DNA from: Clostridiales bacterium
Lineage (GTDB): Bacteria; Bacillota; Clostridia; Lachnospirales; Lachnospiraceae
Direction of reading: 5' to 3'
DNA length: 64,000 nt
NCBI GenBank assembly: GCA_018372435.1
Contig: JAHAJA010000009.1
Coordinates: 1 to 64,000 of the forward strand
Shown in pieces: positions 52,663-62,191 of the stretch (positions within the stretch are counted from its first letter, which is position 1; the number at the start of each line of letters is the position of its first letter). The position numbers and the translations under genes were made by a program. The notes below the pieces were generated by a model that worked only from the letters and a program-made list of their open reading frames with translations, did not search any database and had not been told where the DNA came from.

Positions 52663-53002
52663 TTATTTTTTCATCACATGTTGAAAATTACTAACAACAC
52701 CCAAATATAAATCTTACGTTTTTCTTAAGGTAAAATTTTACACAGAAAAAAAATAATCTGTATCAAATCACTATTCTATCAGACAAATCAAGCGCGTAAG
52801 ATATAATAAAACCAAAAAGTTAGGTGACATTATTCGAGTTTAATATAACTGTTCCTCTATTTTCCACCAAGAATTTTTCATCTTTACTTGCACTTTTATG
52901 CTTGTGTGTTATCATATTGTTATGAAGGCTATTATAGATTAGACCGAATTATTCTAAGGTTAAATCATAGTGCCACATGAAATCTTATAATGGAGGAAAC
53001 TT

Positions 53003-54505
53003 ATGAATAGTAGAACAACGAAAAAACGTAGTTCCTTATCAACTAAACTACTCATCGGAAGTTTTCTTACCTTAATTGTCATACTATTAGCAGGATACTT
53101 ATTTGCTGTAAAATACTATAGCAATCATTTTCATAAGAATACTGTTATTAATGGTATTGATTGTTCGAACATGACAATCGACGAAGCAATGAAGTTATTA
53201 AAATACGAAGCTGATCAATATGTACTTACGATTAAAGAACGTAATGATATAGAAGAACAGATTCTTGGTTCTGATATTGAATTTACCATATCATTTGGTA
53301 ATAGCTTAGACAATTTAATGGAAGAGCAATCACCTTATGCGTGGTTTACAGCCTTTGGTAAGAAAACAGAATATGAATTCCCATCAATGATTTCCTTTGA
53401 TGAAAAAAAACTTGCACAAAAGATTAAGGAACTGGATGCCTTCGATCCAGCCGTATTTATAGAACCAGATAATGCTCATATCTCAGACTATACAGAAGAA
53501 GGCTATACAATTGTAGAAGCAACACAAGGAACAAAACTTAAGGAGAAAAAGGTAATCGATGCTATTACTGAAGCCGTATCTAGTTTTGAAGATAACATCT
53601 CTCTAGAGAAACTTGACTGCTATGTAAAACCAACTGTTACTAGTGAAGATTTAACTTTAAAAACGCTACTTGATACTCTGAATCTATATACCAGCACCGT
53701 CCTAACATATCACTTTGGTGATGTAACCGAAGTATTAGATGGTTCAATCATACATACTTGGTTATCTATTAACGAAGATGATCAAGTTGTTTTAGATGAA
53801 GAAAAAGTAAAAGCTTACGTAGACTACATTGGTAGAACATATAACTCTTTTGGCAGAAAACGAACTTTAAAAACGAGTTACGGTAAAACGATAACTGTTA
53901 CTGGCGGTGATTATGGTTGGTGGTTAAATCGTGTTGCAGAACGTCAAGAAATTATCGAAGCAATTAAGTCAGGTACACAAGCTGTTAAGCAACCTAACTA
54001 TTATCAAACAGCACAACAATATGGTAGTGATGATATTGGTGATACTTATGTAGAGATTAATCTGACAGCACAACACTTATTCTATTACAAAGAAGGGGTT
54101 CTAATTGCTGAATCTGACTTTGTATCTGGTAATGTTGCCAAAGGTCATGCAACACCTGTTGGTACCTATGGTCTTACCTACAAAGAGCGCGAAGCTACCC
54201 TAGTTGGAGAAGATTATGAGACACCCGTAGACTACTGGATGCCTTTTAACGGCAATATAGGTATGCATGACGCAGACTGGCGAAAGGATTTTGGTAAAGA
54301 CATCTTCTTAAAGAGTGGTTCTCATGGCTGTATCAATCTTCCACCTAAGATAGCTAAGAAGATTTACGAAAACATCAGTAAAGGTACTGCTGTCATCTGT
54401 TATGAATTATCAGGTACAGAGAACTATGAAGTAAAAGATAAGAAACCTGATACAGATACAAAGAAAGATGCCAATGTTAATAATGAGGCATCAAGAAATG
54501 ATTAG
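53003..54505 (+). CDS. L,D-transpeptidase with peptidoglycan-binding region
   Basis: A membrane-anchored cell-wall enzyme of 500 residues. Transmembrane helix at about 17-39; two VanW-like / PG-binding-4 type regions (about 45-330) with VINGIDCSNMTIDEA; a YkuD domain (about 350-475) with the catalytic SHGCINLPP (H441, C443). It forms 3-3 (L,D) cross-links in peptidoglycan. A charged tail (about 475-500) follows. GGAGG lies before the ATG; it is monocistronic, ending in palindrome copy 4. Confidence 0.92.
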   Translation: MNSRTTKKRSSLSTKLLIGSFLTLIVILLAGYLFAVKYYSNHFHKNTVINGIDCSNMTIDEAMKLLKYEADQYVLTIKERNDIEEQILGSDIEFTISFGNSLDNLMEEQSPYAWFTAFGKKTEYEFPSMISFDEKKLAQKIKELDAFDPAVFIEPDNAHISDYTEEGYTIVEATQGTKLKEKKVIDAITEAVSSFEDNISLEKLDCYVKPTVTSEDLTLKTLLDTLNLYTSTVLTYHFGDVTEVLDGSIIHTWLSINEDDQVVLDEEKVKAYVDYIGRTYNSFGRKRTLKTSYGKTITVTGGDYGWWLNRVAERQEIIEAIKSGTQAVKQPNYYQTAQQYGSDDIGDTYVEINLTAQHLFYYKEGVLIAESDFVSGNVAKGHATPVGTYGLTYKEREATLVGEDYETPVDYWMPFNGNIGMHDADWRKDFGKDIFLKSGSHGCINLPPKIAKKIYENISKGTAVICYELSGTENYEVKDKKPDTDTKKDANVNNEASRND

Positions 54506-54520
54506 AACCTTTTTATAATG

Positions 54521-54610
54521 AAAGAGGCTATTGCAAAATATAATTAGAATATCTCCCACATATTTTTCAATGTGAAGATAAATAAAGTAATTTTGCAACA
54601 GCCTCTTTTT
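54521..54610. terminator. GAGGCTGTTGCAAAAT palindrome, copy 4 (long, nested)
   Basis: AAAGAGGCTATTGCAAAATA (54521-54540) pairs with the arm ending ATTTTGCAACAGCCTCTTT. The 50-base interior carries its own hairpin (CACAT / ATGTG). It lies between the convergent L,D-transpeptidase and kinase genes. Confidence 0.75.
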
Positions 54611-54624
54611 AATACCCAAATATA

Positions 54625-55206
54625 CTATTCTAAATCAAGGATTATTTCTTTCATTGATCGCTCAAATTCTTCCTCGCTAGAGTTATGGAATAAAATTAGT
54701 GAATCAACTACTCCATCTTCAGTAAGTTCCTCTGGAAGATTGAACTCTCTGGTTGCAGCGTATTCATCCCAATGTTCTAACTTCCATGTATCTCTTTCCG
54801 ATCCACGAGTAATCATTCTTTGACGGCAAACTTCTATATCTGTATCCACCCACACCACAATTAAATCTGCACCTTTTTCATTTACTTGCTCCTTTAACTT
54901 CTTCATGTATTCAATATCATGAATTTCACGAGTAAATGGAGCATTAATTAGCACTTTATCTTCGTAATCCAAAGCTTCTAATGCTAAGTTAATAATCGCT
55001 ACATATTCTGCATCTCTTACATACGTTTCAAAAAACTCAGAACTTCGATTATTTTCCTGATTTGCTACTTCAAAAACCTTGTTTGATAAAGGTATTATCG
55101 TATCCTTATCAAGATACACAATATGGTTTAATGCCTTAGCTAATTCCTTTGATATAAATGTTTTCCCACAAGCTGGTGGGGATGTTACTAGTATTAATTT
55201 CTTCAT
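54625..55206 (-). CDS. P-loop kinase-like ATP-binding protein
   Basis: 193 residues. Walker A variant SPPACGKTFIS near the N-terminus; a DKDT segment (about 33-36) like the acceptor Asp of small kinases; and VVWVDTDIEVCRQRMITRGSERD, a lid-like Arg-rich segment. It resembles small-molecule or zeta-toxin-like kinases; substrate unknown. AGGAGG lies before the ATG. It seems transcribed alone. Confidence 0.8.
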   Translation of the reverse strand: MKKLILVTSPPACGKTFISKELAKALNHIVYLDKDTIIPLSNKVFEVANQENNRSSEFFETYVRDAEYVAIINLALEALDYEDKVLINAPFTREIHDIEYMKKLKEQVNEKGADLIVVWVDTDIEVCRQRMITRGSERDTWKLEHWDEYAATREFNLPEELTEDGVVDSLILFHNSSEEEFERSMKEIILDLE

Positions 55207-55311
55207 AATTCTGACCTCCTATTGCTCTTTTCACTTGTATAGACTATGTATTGTCTTAGTAAGAACACGCCTATTTTGTGATAGAAAACGGTACCGATAC
55301 ATCAAAATAAA

Positions 55312-55373
55312 AAGTCCTCCTGTAAATGGTATATTCTATGCTTCAACCATCACAATGAGGACTCCTTTGTCAC
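55312..55373 (-). terminator. Terminator of pyrB-pyrI
   Basis: On the minus strand AGTCCTC and GAGGACT form the base, ATGGT and ACCAT an inner helix; TTTTTA follows. Confidence 0.7.
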
Positions 55374-55397
55374 TCTTGTATAAGATTTTTATGTTTG

Positions 55398-55820
55398 TTA
55401 TTCTTTAAAGGATTGTTCACAGTAGATACAACGATAAATACCCTTTTCTTTGTTGGTTAGTTTGAATGTATGTGGAATTTCCTGTTCAATTGACGTAATA
55501 CATCTTGGGTTCTTACATTTAATTATATTAACCACTTTCTCAGGTAATTGCAAATTCTTTTTTTCTTTAATAGAACCATTTTCGATAACATTAACTGTAA
55601 TGTTATGGTCAAGTACTCCAAGCATATCAAGATCTATGTCAAGATTACCCTCAATTTTAATAATGTCTTTCTTTCCCATCTTATTACTTTTAGCATTTTT
55701 AATTATAGCAACACTACAATCTAGTTTTTCTAGATTCAAGTAGGAATAGATATCCATTGCCCCACCTGCTTTGATATGATCAATTACGATACCAGTTGTT
55801 AATCCACCTATATTTAGCAT
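55398..55820 (-). CDS. pyrI: Aspartate carbamoyltransferase regulatory chain
   Basis: Regulatory subunit binding nucleotide effectors in the allosteric ATCase complex. The 140 residues have the nucleotide-binding domain (about 1-95) and the zinc domain with four cysteines in CKNPRC and YRCIYCEQ. It starts within the pyrB stop region (overlap of seven bases), with GGAGGTAG as SD inside pyrB. A 140-residue length is slightly shorter than E. coli PyrI (153) but usual in Clostridia. Confidence 0.95.
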   Translation of the reverse strand: MLNIGGLTTGIVIDHIKAGGAMDIYSYLNLEKLDCSVAIIKNAKSNKMGKKDIIKIEGNLDIDLDMLGVLDHNITVNVIENGSIKEKKNLQLPEKVVNIIKCKNPRCITSIEQEIPHTFKLTNKEKGIYRCIYCEQSFKE

Positions 55821-56734
55821 CCTGCTACCTCCAATAACTTCATAATCAATGCCATTCGAACATATACACCATATTCTGCTTGCTTGAAATATACAGCTCT
55901 TTTATCTTTATCAACTTCAGTTGCAATTTCATTTACACGTGGTAATGGATGCATTACCAACATGTCCTCTTTTGCTAATTCCATCTTCCTACCATCTAAG
56001 ATAAAACTATCTTTTAATCGAATGTAATCTTCTTCGTTGAAGAAACGTTCCTTTTGTACTCTAGTCATATAGAGAATATCTAATTCTGGCATAACTTGAT
56101 CAAGTACCTTCACTTCTTTGTATGGGATATGATTCTCTTCAATTACTTCTTTGCGAAGATAATCTGGAATCTTAAGTTCTTCTGGTGAGATTAATACAAA
56201 GTTTATGTTTTCATAACGAACTAATGCATTGATTAGGGAATGTACTGTTCTACCGAATTTTAAATCTCCACAAAATCCTACTGTTAAATTATCAAGACGA
56301 CCTTTTAGATTCTTAATTGTTAGTAAATCTGTTAACGTCTGCGTTGGATGATTATGACCGCCGTCTCCTGCATTAATAACAGGGATACTCGAATAATTAG
56401 CCGCTACTTGCGGAGCACCTTCCTTCGGATGACGCATTGCACAGATATCGGCATAACTTGAGATTACTCGAATGGTATCCGCTACACTTTCACCTTTTGA
56501 AGCAGAGCTCGAATCGGCAGAAGAAAAACCAAGTACACTACCACCTAGATTCAGCATAGCAGCTTCGAAACTAAGTCGTGTTCGTGTACTTGGTTCATAA
56601 AATAACGTCGCAATTTTTTTACCATTACAAACATTGGAATATTTCTTCGGCTCTTCAATAATTTCTTCAGCCAAAGTTAAAATCTCATCAAGCTCTGTCA
56701 CAGATAAGTCAAGGGGACTAATTAAATGTTTCAT
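55814..56734 (-). CDS. pyrB: Aspartate carbamoyltransferase catalytic chain
   Basis: Joins carbamoyl phosphate and aspartate to N-carbamoyl-aspartate in pyrimidine synthesis. The carbamoyl-phosphate loop is FYEPSTRTRLSFE; HPTQTLTDLLT and MHPLPRVNEI are also typical. The start at 56734 (GGAGGTG upstream, family-type N-terminus MKHLISPLDLS) replaces the longer frame to 56776. No PyrR attenuator is visible in the 98-base upstream gap, which has a consensus-like promoter; no other pyr genes adjoin. Confidence 0.97.
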   Translation of the reverse strand: MKHLISPLDLSVTELDEILTLAEEIIEEPKKYSNVCNGKKIATLFYEPSTRTRLSFEAAMLNLGGSVLGFSSADSSSASKGESVADTIRVISSYADICAMRHPKEGAPQVAANYSSIPVINAGDGGHNHPTQTLTDLLTIKNLKGRLDNLTVGFCGDLKFGRTVHSLINALVRYENINFVLISPEELKIPDYLRKEVIEENHIPYKEVKVLDQVMPELDILYMTRVQKERFFNEEDYIRLKDSFILDGRKMELAKEDMLVMHPLPRVNEIATEVDKDKRAVYFKQAEYGVYVRMALIMKLLEVAGC

Positions 56735-56782
56735 GTGCACCTCCAAAAGAATATAATTGAACATTTCTTTATTCAACGATAT

Positions 56783-56811
56783 ATTGTACTAGATTCTTTT
56801 GGCTTTTTCAA
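56783..56811 (-). promoter_or_regulatory. Promoter of pyrB-pyrI
   Basis: On the minus strand TTGAAA (56811-56806), a 17-base spacer and TACAAT (56788-56783). Confidence 0.75.
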
Positions 56812-56832
56812 GTACTATTTCAAATACTCTTA

Positions 56833-57600
56833 TTAAAGTTTCTTATCCTTTTTATTAACTCTAATACTACTACTGCGCTTCCCTGTATTTGACATAATTA
56901 AAAGATAAAGAACAATATAGATTATACAATATATCAAACCTTGCCCCAATGCCCAGAAAGCATTAATCGATGCATATTCTTTCAGATTAATCTGCTTCGA
57001 TATTACACTTAATGGAGGTAATATCCACGTTAAGTATCGTAATACCTTTATATCTTCTACAATTCTATTCTCAACAACTGCGACTATTGCTACTAGCACA
57101 ATGATACACAGTTGTAATTTTCGTGAGGGAATCCATGACTGATTAATCAATACTCCAATTAACAATCCAAGAAATCCGAATTCAAAGATAACAATCAAAC
57201 CTAGTAATGCATCAGAAACATTAGGACCGCGGTCGAACAAACCAGAAAATCCAAAGTAATAACGCACGAAAGGATATATGGTGCTAATCACTGAGAGGAT
57301 TGCTAGTATTTTGCTTAAGACAAGTATTTTACTTATGTACACAAACGGTTTATTCTTAGGCCCAGCTTTCAAAATCAAAATCTGTTGTAACACTTCGTGT
57401 TCTGCATCGCAATACGTAACTGCTATAATTATCATAAGGAAAAACATAAAAATGGCTTGTACCACCAATGATGGGATGACTTTTTGTGGTCCTACACTAT
57501 AGGCTATTCCAAAATACGCGAAGTACCCAATTAACGGAAGAATAATCTTGTTGGATCTCAGATAATTTTTACTACCTATATTCATTAATGCTTTTAACAT
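56833..57600 (-). CDS. ABC transporter permease-type membrane protein
   Basis: 255 residues with six predicted helices (about 18-38, 42-62, 85-105, 125-150, 160-185, 220-242). It has no recognisable substrate-specific motif; it resembles ABC-2 type permeases of two-component exporters. The ATG at 57600 has AGGAGG nine bases upstream; the frame is open 13 codons further. It overlaps the ATPase gene by 29 bases, so the two form one transporter unit whose ATPase gene is interrupted. Confidence 0.8.
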   Translation of the reverse strand: MLKALMNIGSKNYLRSNKIILPLIGYFAYFGIAYSVGPQKVIPSLVVQAIFMFFLMIIIAVTYCDAEHEVLQQILILKAGPKNKPFVYISKILVLSKILAILSVISTIYPFVRYYFGFSGLFDRGPNVSDALLGLIVIFEFGFLGLLIGVLINQSWIPSRKLQLCIIVLVAIVAVVENRIVEDIKVLRYLTWILPPLSVISKQINLKEYASINAFWALGQGLIYCIIYIVLYLLIMSNTGKRSSSIRVNKKDKKL

Positions 57601-58450
57601 ATCGATAATCCTCCTCTCTTCCAAACATATGATAGTCACTTACCATAAAGCCTTCATTTAGTAATTGTAAAAGAAGGTTCTGTGCATCTTCATAGTTACA
57701 GAACAAGATTGTTTTATCTTCCCATCTAGTACCCATTATAAAACCTTTTGTATTCTCCCATTCTTTTAATAGTTCTTTTGAATAACCTTCAACGGTAATT
57801 ACGGCATTTTCAATTAAACCAAGTGGACCTTTATTCTTTTCACGCCATACTTGTCTTCCTATTTCATAAATTTTATCTGCTAATTGATCCACCAGATACG
57901 GTTCATGACAAGATAATAAAATAGTTACTTCTTGTTTTTGTAAGTGCTTCACCTCTTGAATAAAATGCATCTGTGAAACAATATCTTGTCCTGATAGAGG
58001 CTCATCTAATAAAAGAATATCTGATTTTCCCATAAATGCCTGAATCACGGCAACTTTTTGCAAAGAACCTTTCGAAAGGTATTTTAATGGTGTATGTATC
58101 ATATCATTCACTTGAAACAAATTAAAATAATACTCTAATCTTTCTTTACTTTCCTTCTGATCTAAACCATCAAGAACTGCCATATTTGTTAGCAGTTCTT
58201 CCATGTTTAGATTTAATCGTGGAAAACGGTCCGGCACATAATTAATTCGTAAATTCGAATTATATATTACCTTACCTTTCGTTGGTTTTACTATTCACGC
58301 AATTATCTTTAATAACGTACTTTTACCTGTACCATTAGGCCCGATTACTGCGGTTGTTTTTCCCTTTTCAAACTTTAGATTTGCATTAGAGAATAACAAT
58401 TGATCACCAAATCTCATAGCCAAATTTTCTGTCTTCAAAATAACTTCCAT
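57572..58450 (-). pseudogene. ABC transporter ATPase interrupted by an in-frame TGA
   Basis: Translating from the ATG at 58450 gives an ABC ATPase N-terminus with Walker A GPNGTGKST (codons 37-45) followed by LLKIIA, then TGA at 58297-58295 (codon 52), then IVKPTKGKVIYN in the same frame. Homologues have Gly at this place (IIAG), and GGA to TGA is one base change. The remaining 240 codons are intact, with Walker B ILLLDEPLSGQD and a degenerate signature YLSKGSLQK. A downstream frame from GTG 58237 lacks Walker A and cannot hydrolyse ATP. It is either a recent pseudogene, a sequencing error or a read-through site. Confidence 0.88.
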
Positions 58451-58529
58451 TCCCCATACCCCCTCTAAACCAAACTTTTATACATTTCACGACATCTTAG
58501 CTACCATATATGATACACAACACATCGCA

Positions 58530-60056
58530 TTATGATAGATATTTCTCAAGAGCTTCAACCACAGTCTCTAAAACTTTAATTCTTGCATACTCCTTTGAAT
58601 TTCCTTCCACCACAACCCAAGGAGCGTAAGTTGTTGAAGTCTTGACGAACATCTCATCAGCTGCCCTCACATATTCATCCCATTTCTCACGATTTCTCCA
58701 GTCCTCCTCTGTAATCTTCCATGACTTTTCAGGATTTGTCTGTCTTGCTCTAAATCGTCTCTCTTGTTCCTCTTTATCTATATGCAACCAGAATTTAATA
58801 ATAACGGCCCCGAAGTTACTTAAGTGTTCTTCCATTTCATTAATCTCATGATACGCTCTCTTCCATTCTTCTTCACTACAAAATCCTTCTACTCTCTCTA
58901 CTAATACTCTTCCAAACCAAGAACGGTCATAGATTGCTAAGTGCCCAGCCCTCGGGAATGTATTGTAGAAACGCCATAGATAATGATGAGCACGCTCGAT
59001 ATCACTTGGCGCACTTATTGGATTAACCTCATACCCCCTTGGGTCAAGATTCGTTGTAAGTCTTTTTATTGCACCGCCCTTACCTGCTGCATCCCAACCT
59101 TCAAAAACTAAGATAACAGGAACTTTCTTTCGACGCATATCATTATGCAACAAAGCTAGTTTTTCTTCAAGTCTTTGTAGTTTTTTCTTATAATCTTCTT
59201 TCCCAATGTCCTTACTTAAATCAATTCCCTCTAAAACATGGGTTCTTACATCTTCAATCGACTCCACTTCATTAGGATAAGTAGCCTTCACTACTTCTGT
59301 ATTCCCTATACGGGTAACTTGATTCTGTGCTTTGGCAATCTCTTTACGTTTTAATAACTCTTCTTCTAATCTTGCTACAACGATCTTCATGATCTTCACT
59401 TGTGCATATTCAAAATCCATTGCTTCAATTATAGTCCAAGGGGCATACATAGTGTCTGTATTCTCAAGCATCTCGTTGTTCATCTCTAGGTACTCTTTAT
59501 AATGCTTATTCTGCCTAAGATCACGTGCTTTCACGCGCCAAGCCGTTTCTTTGGATTTCATTAACATCTCGAAACGTTTCTTTTGCTCCTTCTTAGTGAT
59601 ATACAAGAAAAACTTGATTATAACCATTCCATCATCTATTAATAGTTTTTCAAAGTTGTTTATATCGTCAAATGCGCACTCTAATTCCTCTTTGGTAGTA
59701 ATCTTATCAATTCGATCATTCAACACTCTTCTATACCAGCTTCGATCGAATACGGTGATTCGTCCTTTCGCTGGAAGTTTGGAAAAGAAGCGGCAAAGAT
59801 ATGGTCTCTTTACTTCTTCGTTCGTGTGTCTTTGAATGGAATACACCATAAATCCTCTTGGATCGAGTGGCTGAATCAATTGATTAATCATCGTTCCTTT
59901 TCCAGATGCGCCAAAACCTTCGAATACGATAGTAATTGGAATCTGTTCAGCCTTGCAAGCTCTCTGTAAATATGCCAGTCTTTTTGATAGTTCCTCAATA
60001 ACTGCTTTTGATTCTTTTTTATCTAATTTTTTATTTAAATCAATCTTTTCAAGCAT
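58530..60056 (-). CDS. pap: Two-domain polyphosphate kinase 2 (polyphosphate:AMP phosphotransferase type)
   Basis: 508 residues formed by two PPK2 domains (about 15-235 and 275-505). PPK2 enzymes transfer phosphate between polyphosphate and nucleotides; two-domain members (class II) make ADP from AMP and polyphosphate. The C-terminal domain has canonical motifs: Walker A EGWDAAGKGG (319-328), LDPRGYEV, YDRSWFGRVL. The N-terminal domain is altered (EGFGASGKGT, 46-55; FDRSWYRRVL), as in other two-domain proteins where only the C-terminal domain is catalytic. Monocistronic. Confidence 0.93.
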   Translation of the reverse strand: MLEKIDLNKKLDKKESKAVIEELSKRLAYLQRACKAEQIPITIVFEGFGASGKGTMINQLIQPLDPRGFMVYSIQRHTNEEVKRPYLCRFFSKLPAKGRITVFDRSWYRRVLNDRIDKITTKEELECAFDDINNFEKLLIDDGMVIIKFFLYITKKEQKKRFEMLMKSKETAWRVKARDLRQNKHYKEYLEMNNEMLENTDTMYAPWTIIEAMDFEYAQVKIMKIVVARLEEELLKRKEIAKAQNQVTRIGNTEVVKATYPNEVESIEDVRTHVLEGIDLSKDIGKEDYKKKLQRLEEKLALLHNDMRRKKVPVILVFEGWDAAGKGGAIKRLTTNLDPRGYEVNPISAPSDIERAHHYLWRFYNTFPRAGHLAIYDRSWFGRVLVERVEGFCSEEEWKRAYHEINEMEEHLSNFGAVIIKFWLHIDKEEQERRFRARQTNPEKSWKITEEDWRNREKWDEYVRAADEMFVKTSTTYAPWVVVEGNSKEYARIKVLETVVEALEKYLS

Positions 60057-60151
60057 TTAAACTAATATGCTCCTTTCCAAAGTAGGTCGAGTATTTTTTC
60101 AACCTAACCACTCTTTTATCCCTACTTAAAGGATTAACAGATTGACTTAAA

Positions 60152-62134
60152 CTATTCACCATTCCTTCTTGTTTCCATAAATGGGCCTTTTCTTTTCTTA
60201 TCCTCATACAATAAATCATCCGCTTGTTCCATAAGTGAGTTTAATAATAATCCCTCTTTCACTTCAAATTCATAAACACCAATTGATGCCGTTATCTCGT
60301 ATGGTTTGTTAATTCTATTACTATATTTCTGAAGATTAATTTTAACTTGCCTTTTTATATTATCCCCCTCTCCATAATCTGAGACAAGTATTGCTCCTAC
60401 GAACTCATCTCCACCGATTCGACCTATAATACCACTCTCACCAAGTGTATCTTCTAGGACTAAGGCACATATTTTTATTGCAAAATCGCCTTCTTCATGG
60501 TTATAACGATCATTTATTTGCTTTAAGTAGTTTAAATCTACATAAATAATAGCGGCTTTCGCTCCTATGTTATTCTCTAGTGCAAGAAGTTTTTCAACTC
60601 CGTTTATAAAACCTCTCCGATTAAGTAATCCTGTCAATTCATCCTTATTCGAGATATCATCCAGTAACAGATTCTCTGCTTTTAACTTATGTACCATTTC
60701 CTCTTTATCTATTAATAATTTTTCTTGAATGGAGAACAAATCCATTATCTTTATTGCTATACTAATTTGGTAGCAAACCATCTCCAGGTAATGAAAATAT
60801 TGATATGGTAATTCACACATTAAAATTCCATATTGTAGTTCTCTCGAATAAATATCAATAATAATATAAGTTCGTCTTTCTTTACTTAAATACGTATTAT
60901 TAAATATATCATCAATTGACAGTCTCTGTTTTGATCTTGGTAATTCTACAACTTCCTCACCAATACGATATGATCTTAGATATATAGTTTCTGGTAAAGT
61001 CCACTTATGATACTCATGATGCTCGCTAGGTTTACTTAATAGATACATATAACAACTATTAATATTCGCTATTGTAAATGCCTCTAAAAAATTAGCATAA
61101 TTATTAACATTGCTATTTCCGAACATCAACATATCGCGATTAACAATATTCATTCTGTGATTCATATGTATCATTTCTTGCAGTTTTTTCTTATAATCTT
61201 CAGCATTTTCTTGTCCACTAGTTATATTTAGATCAAAAACACCACTAGTTGACTCTCTCAATATAAACTTAGTTGCAACAATTATTTTTCTAGCTTCAGT
61301 TAAATAGGAATCATCTAATATAGCATGCGCTTCTATCACCGCACGATATCCAAGTATAGAAGCATCTGCTCTTACAGTTGCCAAAGGTGGTTTCATATAA
61401 GCTGCTTCTTCAATATCATCAAATCCTAATACGCATATATCTTTACCTATCTTTCGATCCGATAAAGCTAATACTTCATAAACTGCCAATGCCATTGCAT
61501 CATTCGCACATACAATAGCGTCTAAATAAGGATTATTAGCAATAAGTATTTCTGCAGACTCTTTACACTTCTCACTTAACTCGCCTCTTACAATCAATTT
61601 CTCATTAATTGGTATTCCATTCTTCTCTAATACTTCTTTGTACACATCTAGCCGTTCCCGTGCATCAGAATTTTGCTTTGTTCCTGCAAGCATTCCAATT
61701 TGGTTGCAACCTCTCTTGTTAATAAGGTATGTTAAGCCTTCTTTGAAACCAGATACATTATCATATTTGACACAAGAATACCCCTCAACTTCTGAGGCTA
61801 TAAGTAATACCGGTATTCCATCAAAACTATTAAGAACTTCCATGCATCTTTCTTCTGATGACATATAGCCAATGCTGCTTAAACAGATCAATAACATATC
61901 TAGTGCTTTTGAATTTGCATAGGATAATAATACATTATATTGATATTCGTATTTTTGTTTAGGGTCTTTTTTATCAATATCACATCTATCCAGATATTTT
62001 ACAGGAAAAATAAACAAGTCGTCGCCTGTAATTTCTACTGCATCCATTGCTCCTTTGCATACTTGATTTGAAAAAACATCTTCTACATTCCCCACAATTA
62101 GACCTATACGATATCTTTCCTGCCTTTTCTCCAT
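60152..62134 (-). CDS. LacI-type sugar-sensor / diguanylate cyclase (GGDEF) fusion
   Basis: 660 residues. Residues about 8-305 are a LacI/RbsB-like binding domain (IGLIVGNVEDVFSNQVCKGAMDA; CANDAMALAVYEVL; VLGFDDIEEAAYMKPPLATV), but there is no N-terminal HTH, signal peptide or transmembrane helix, so it is cytoplasmic. A middle region (about 320-510) is of unclear, possibly GAF-like, type. The C-terminus is a GGDEF domain with intact GGDEF (574-578) and a DELTGLLNRRGF start. The RxxD inhibitory site five residues before GGDEF is absent (GESG). It likely links an intracellular ligand to c-di-GMP. Start ATG 62134 has AAGGAAGGG as SD. Confidence 0.88.
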   Translation of the reverse strand: MEKRQERYRIGLIVGNVEDVFSNQVCKGAMDAVEITGDDLFIFPVKYLDRCDIDKKDPKQKYEYQYNVLLSYANSKALDMLLICLSSIGYMSSEERCMEVLNSFDGIPVLLIASEVEGYSCVKYDNVSGFKEGLTYLINKRGCNQIGMLAGTKQNSDARERLDVYKEVLEKNGIPINEKLIVRGELSEKCKESAEILIANNPYLDAIVCANDAMALAVYEVLALSDRKIGKDICVLGFDDIEEAAYMKPPLATVRADASILGYRAVIEAHAILDDSYLTEARKIIVATKFILRESTSGVFDLNITSGQENAEDYKKKLQEMIHMNHRMNIVNRDMLMFGNSNVNNYANFLEAFTIANINSCYMYLLSKPSEHHEYHKWTLPETIYLRSYRIGEEVVELPRSKQRLSIDDIFNNTYLSKERRTYIIIDIYSRELQYGILMCELPYQYFHYLEMVCYQISIAIKIMDLFSIQEKLLIDKEEMVHKLKAENLLLDDISNKDELTGLLNRRGFINGVEKLLALENNIGAKAAIIYVDLNYLKQINDRYNHEEGDFAIKICALVLEDTLGESGIIGRIGGDEFVGAILVSDYGEGDNIKRQVKINLQKYSNRINKPYEITASIGVYEFEVKEGLLLNSLMEQADDLLYEDKKRKGPFMETRRNGE

Positions 62135-62150
62135 ATAACCCTTCCTTTTA

Positions 62151-62187
62151 AAAAAAGGATAGAGATTCATTTATCTCCATCCTTTTT
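62151..62187 (-). terminator. Terminator between the Nudix gene and the GGDEF gene
   Basis: On the minus strand AAGGATGGAGAT pairs with ATCTCTATCCTT (one G-U), followed by seven T. It ends 17 bases before the GGDEF start codon, so its T run borders that gene's SD. Confidence 0.8.
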
Positions 62188-62191
62188 ATAA

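Noticed and set aside
56735..56832. PyrR-type attenuator before pyrB
   Set aside because: The gap is only 98 bases, with a simple promoter and no antiterminator/terminator pair.
58295..58297. The in-frame TGA as a selenocysteine codon
   Set aside because: The position corresponds to a structural Gly after Walker A, not to a redox Cys, and no SECIS-like hairpin follows directly.
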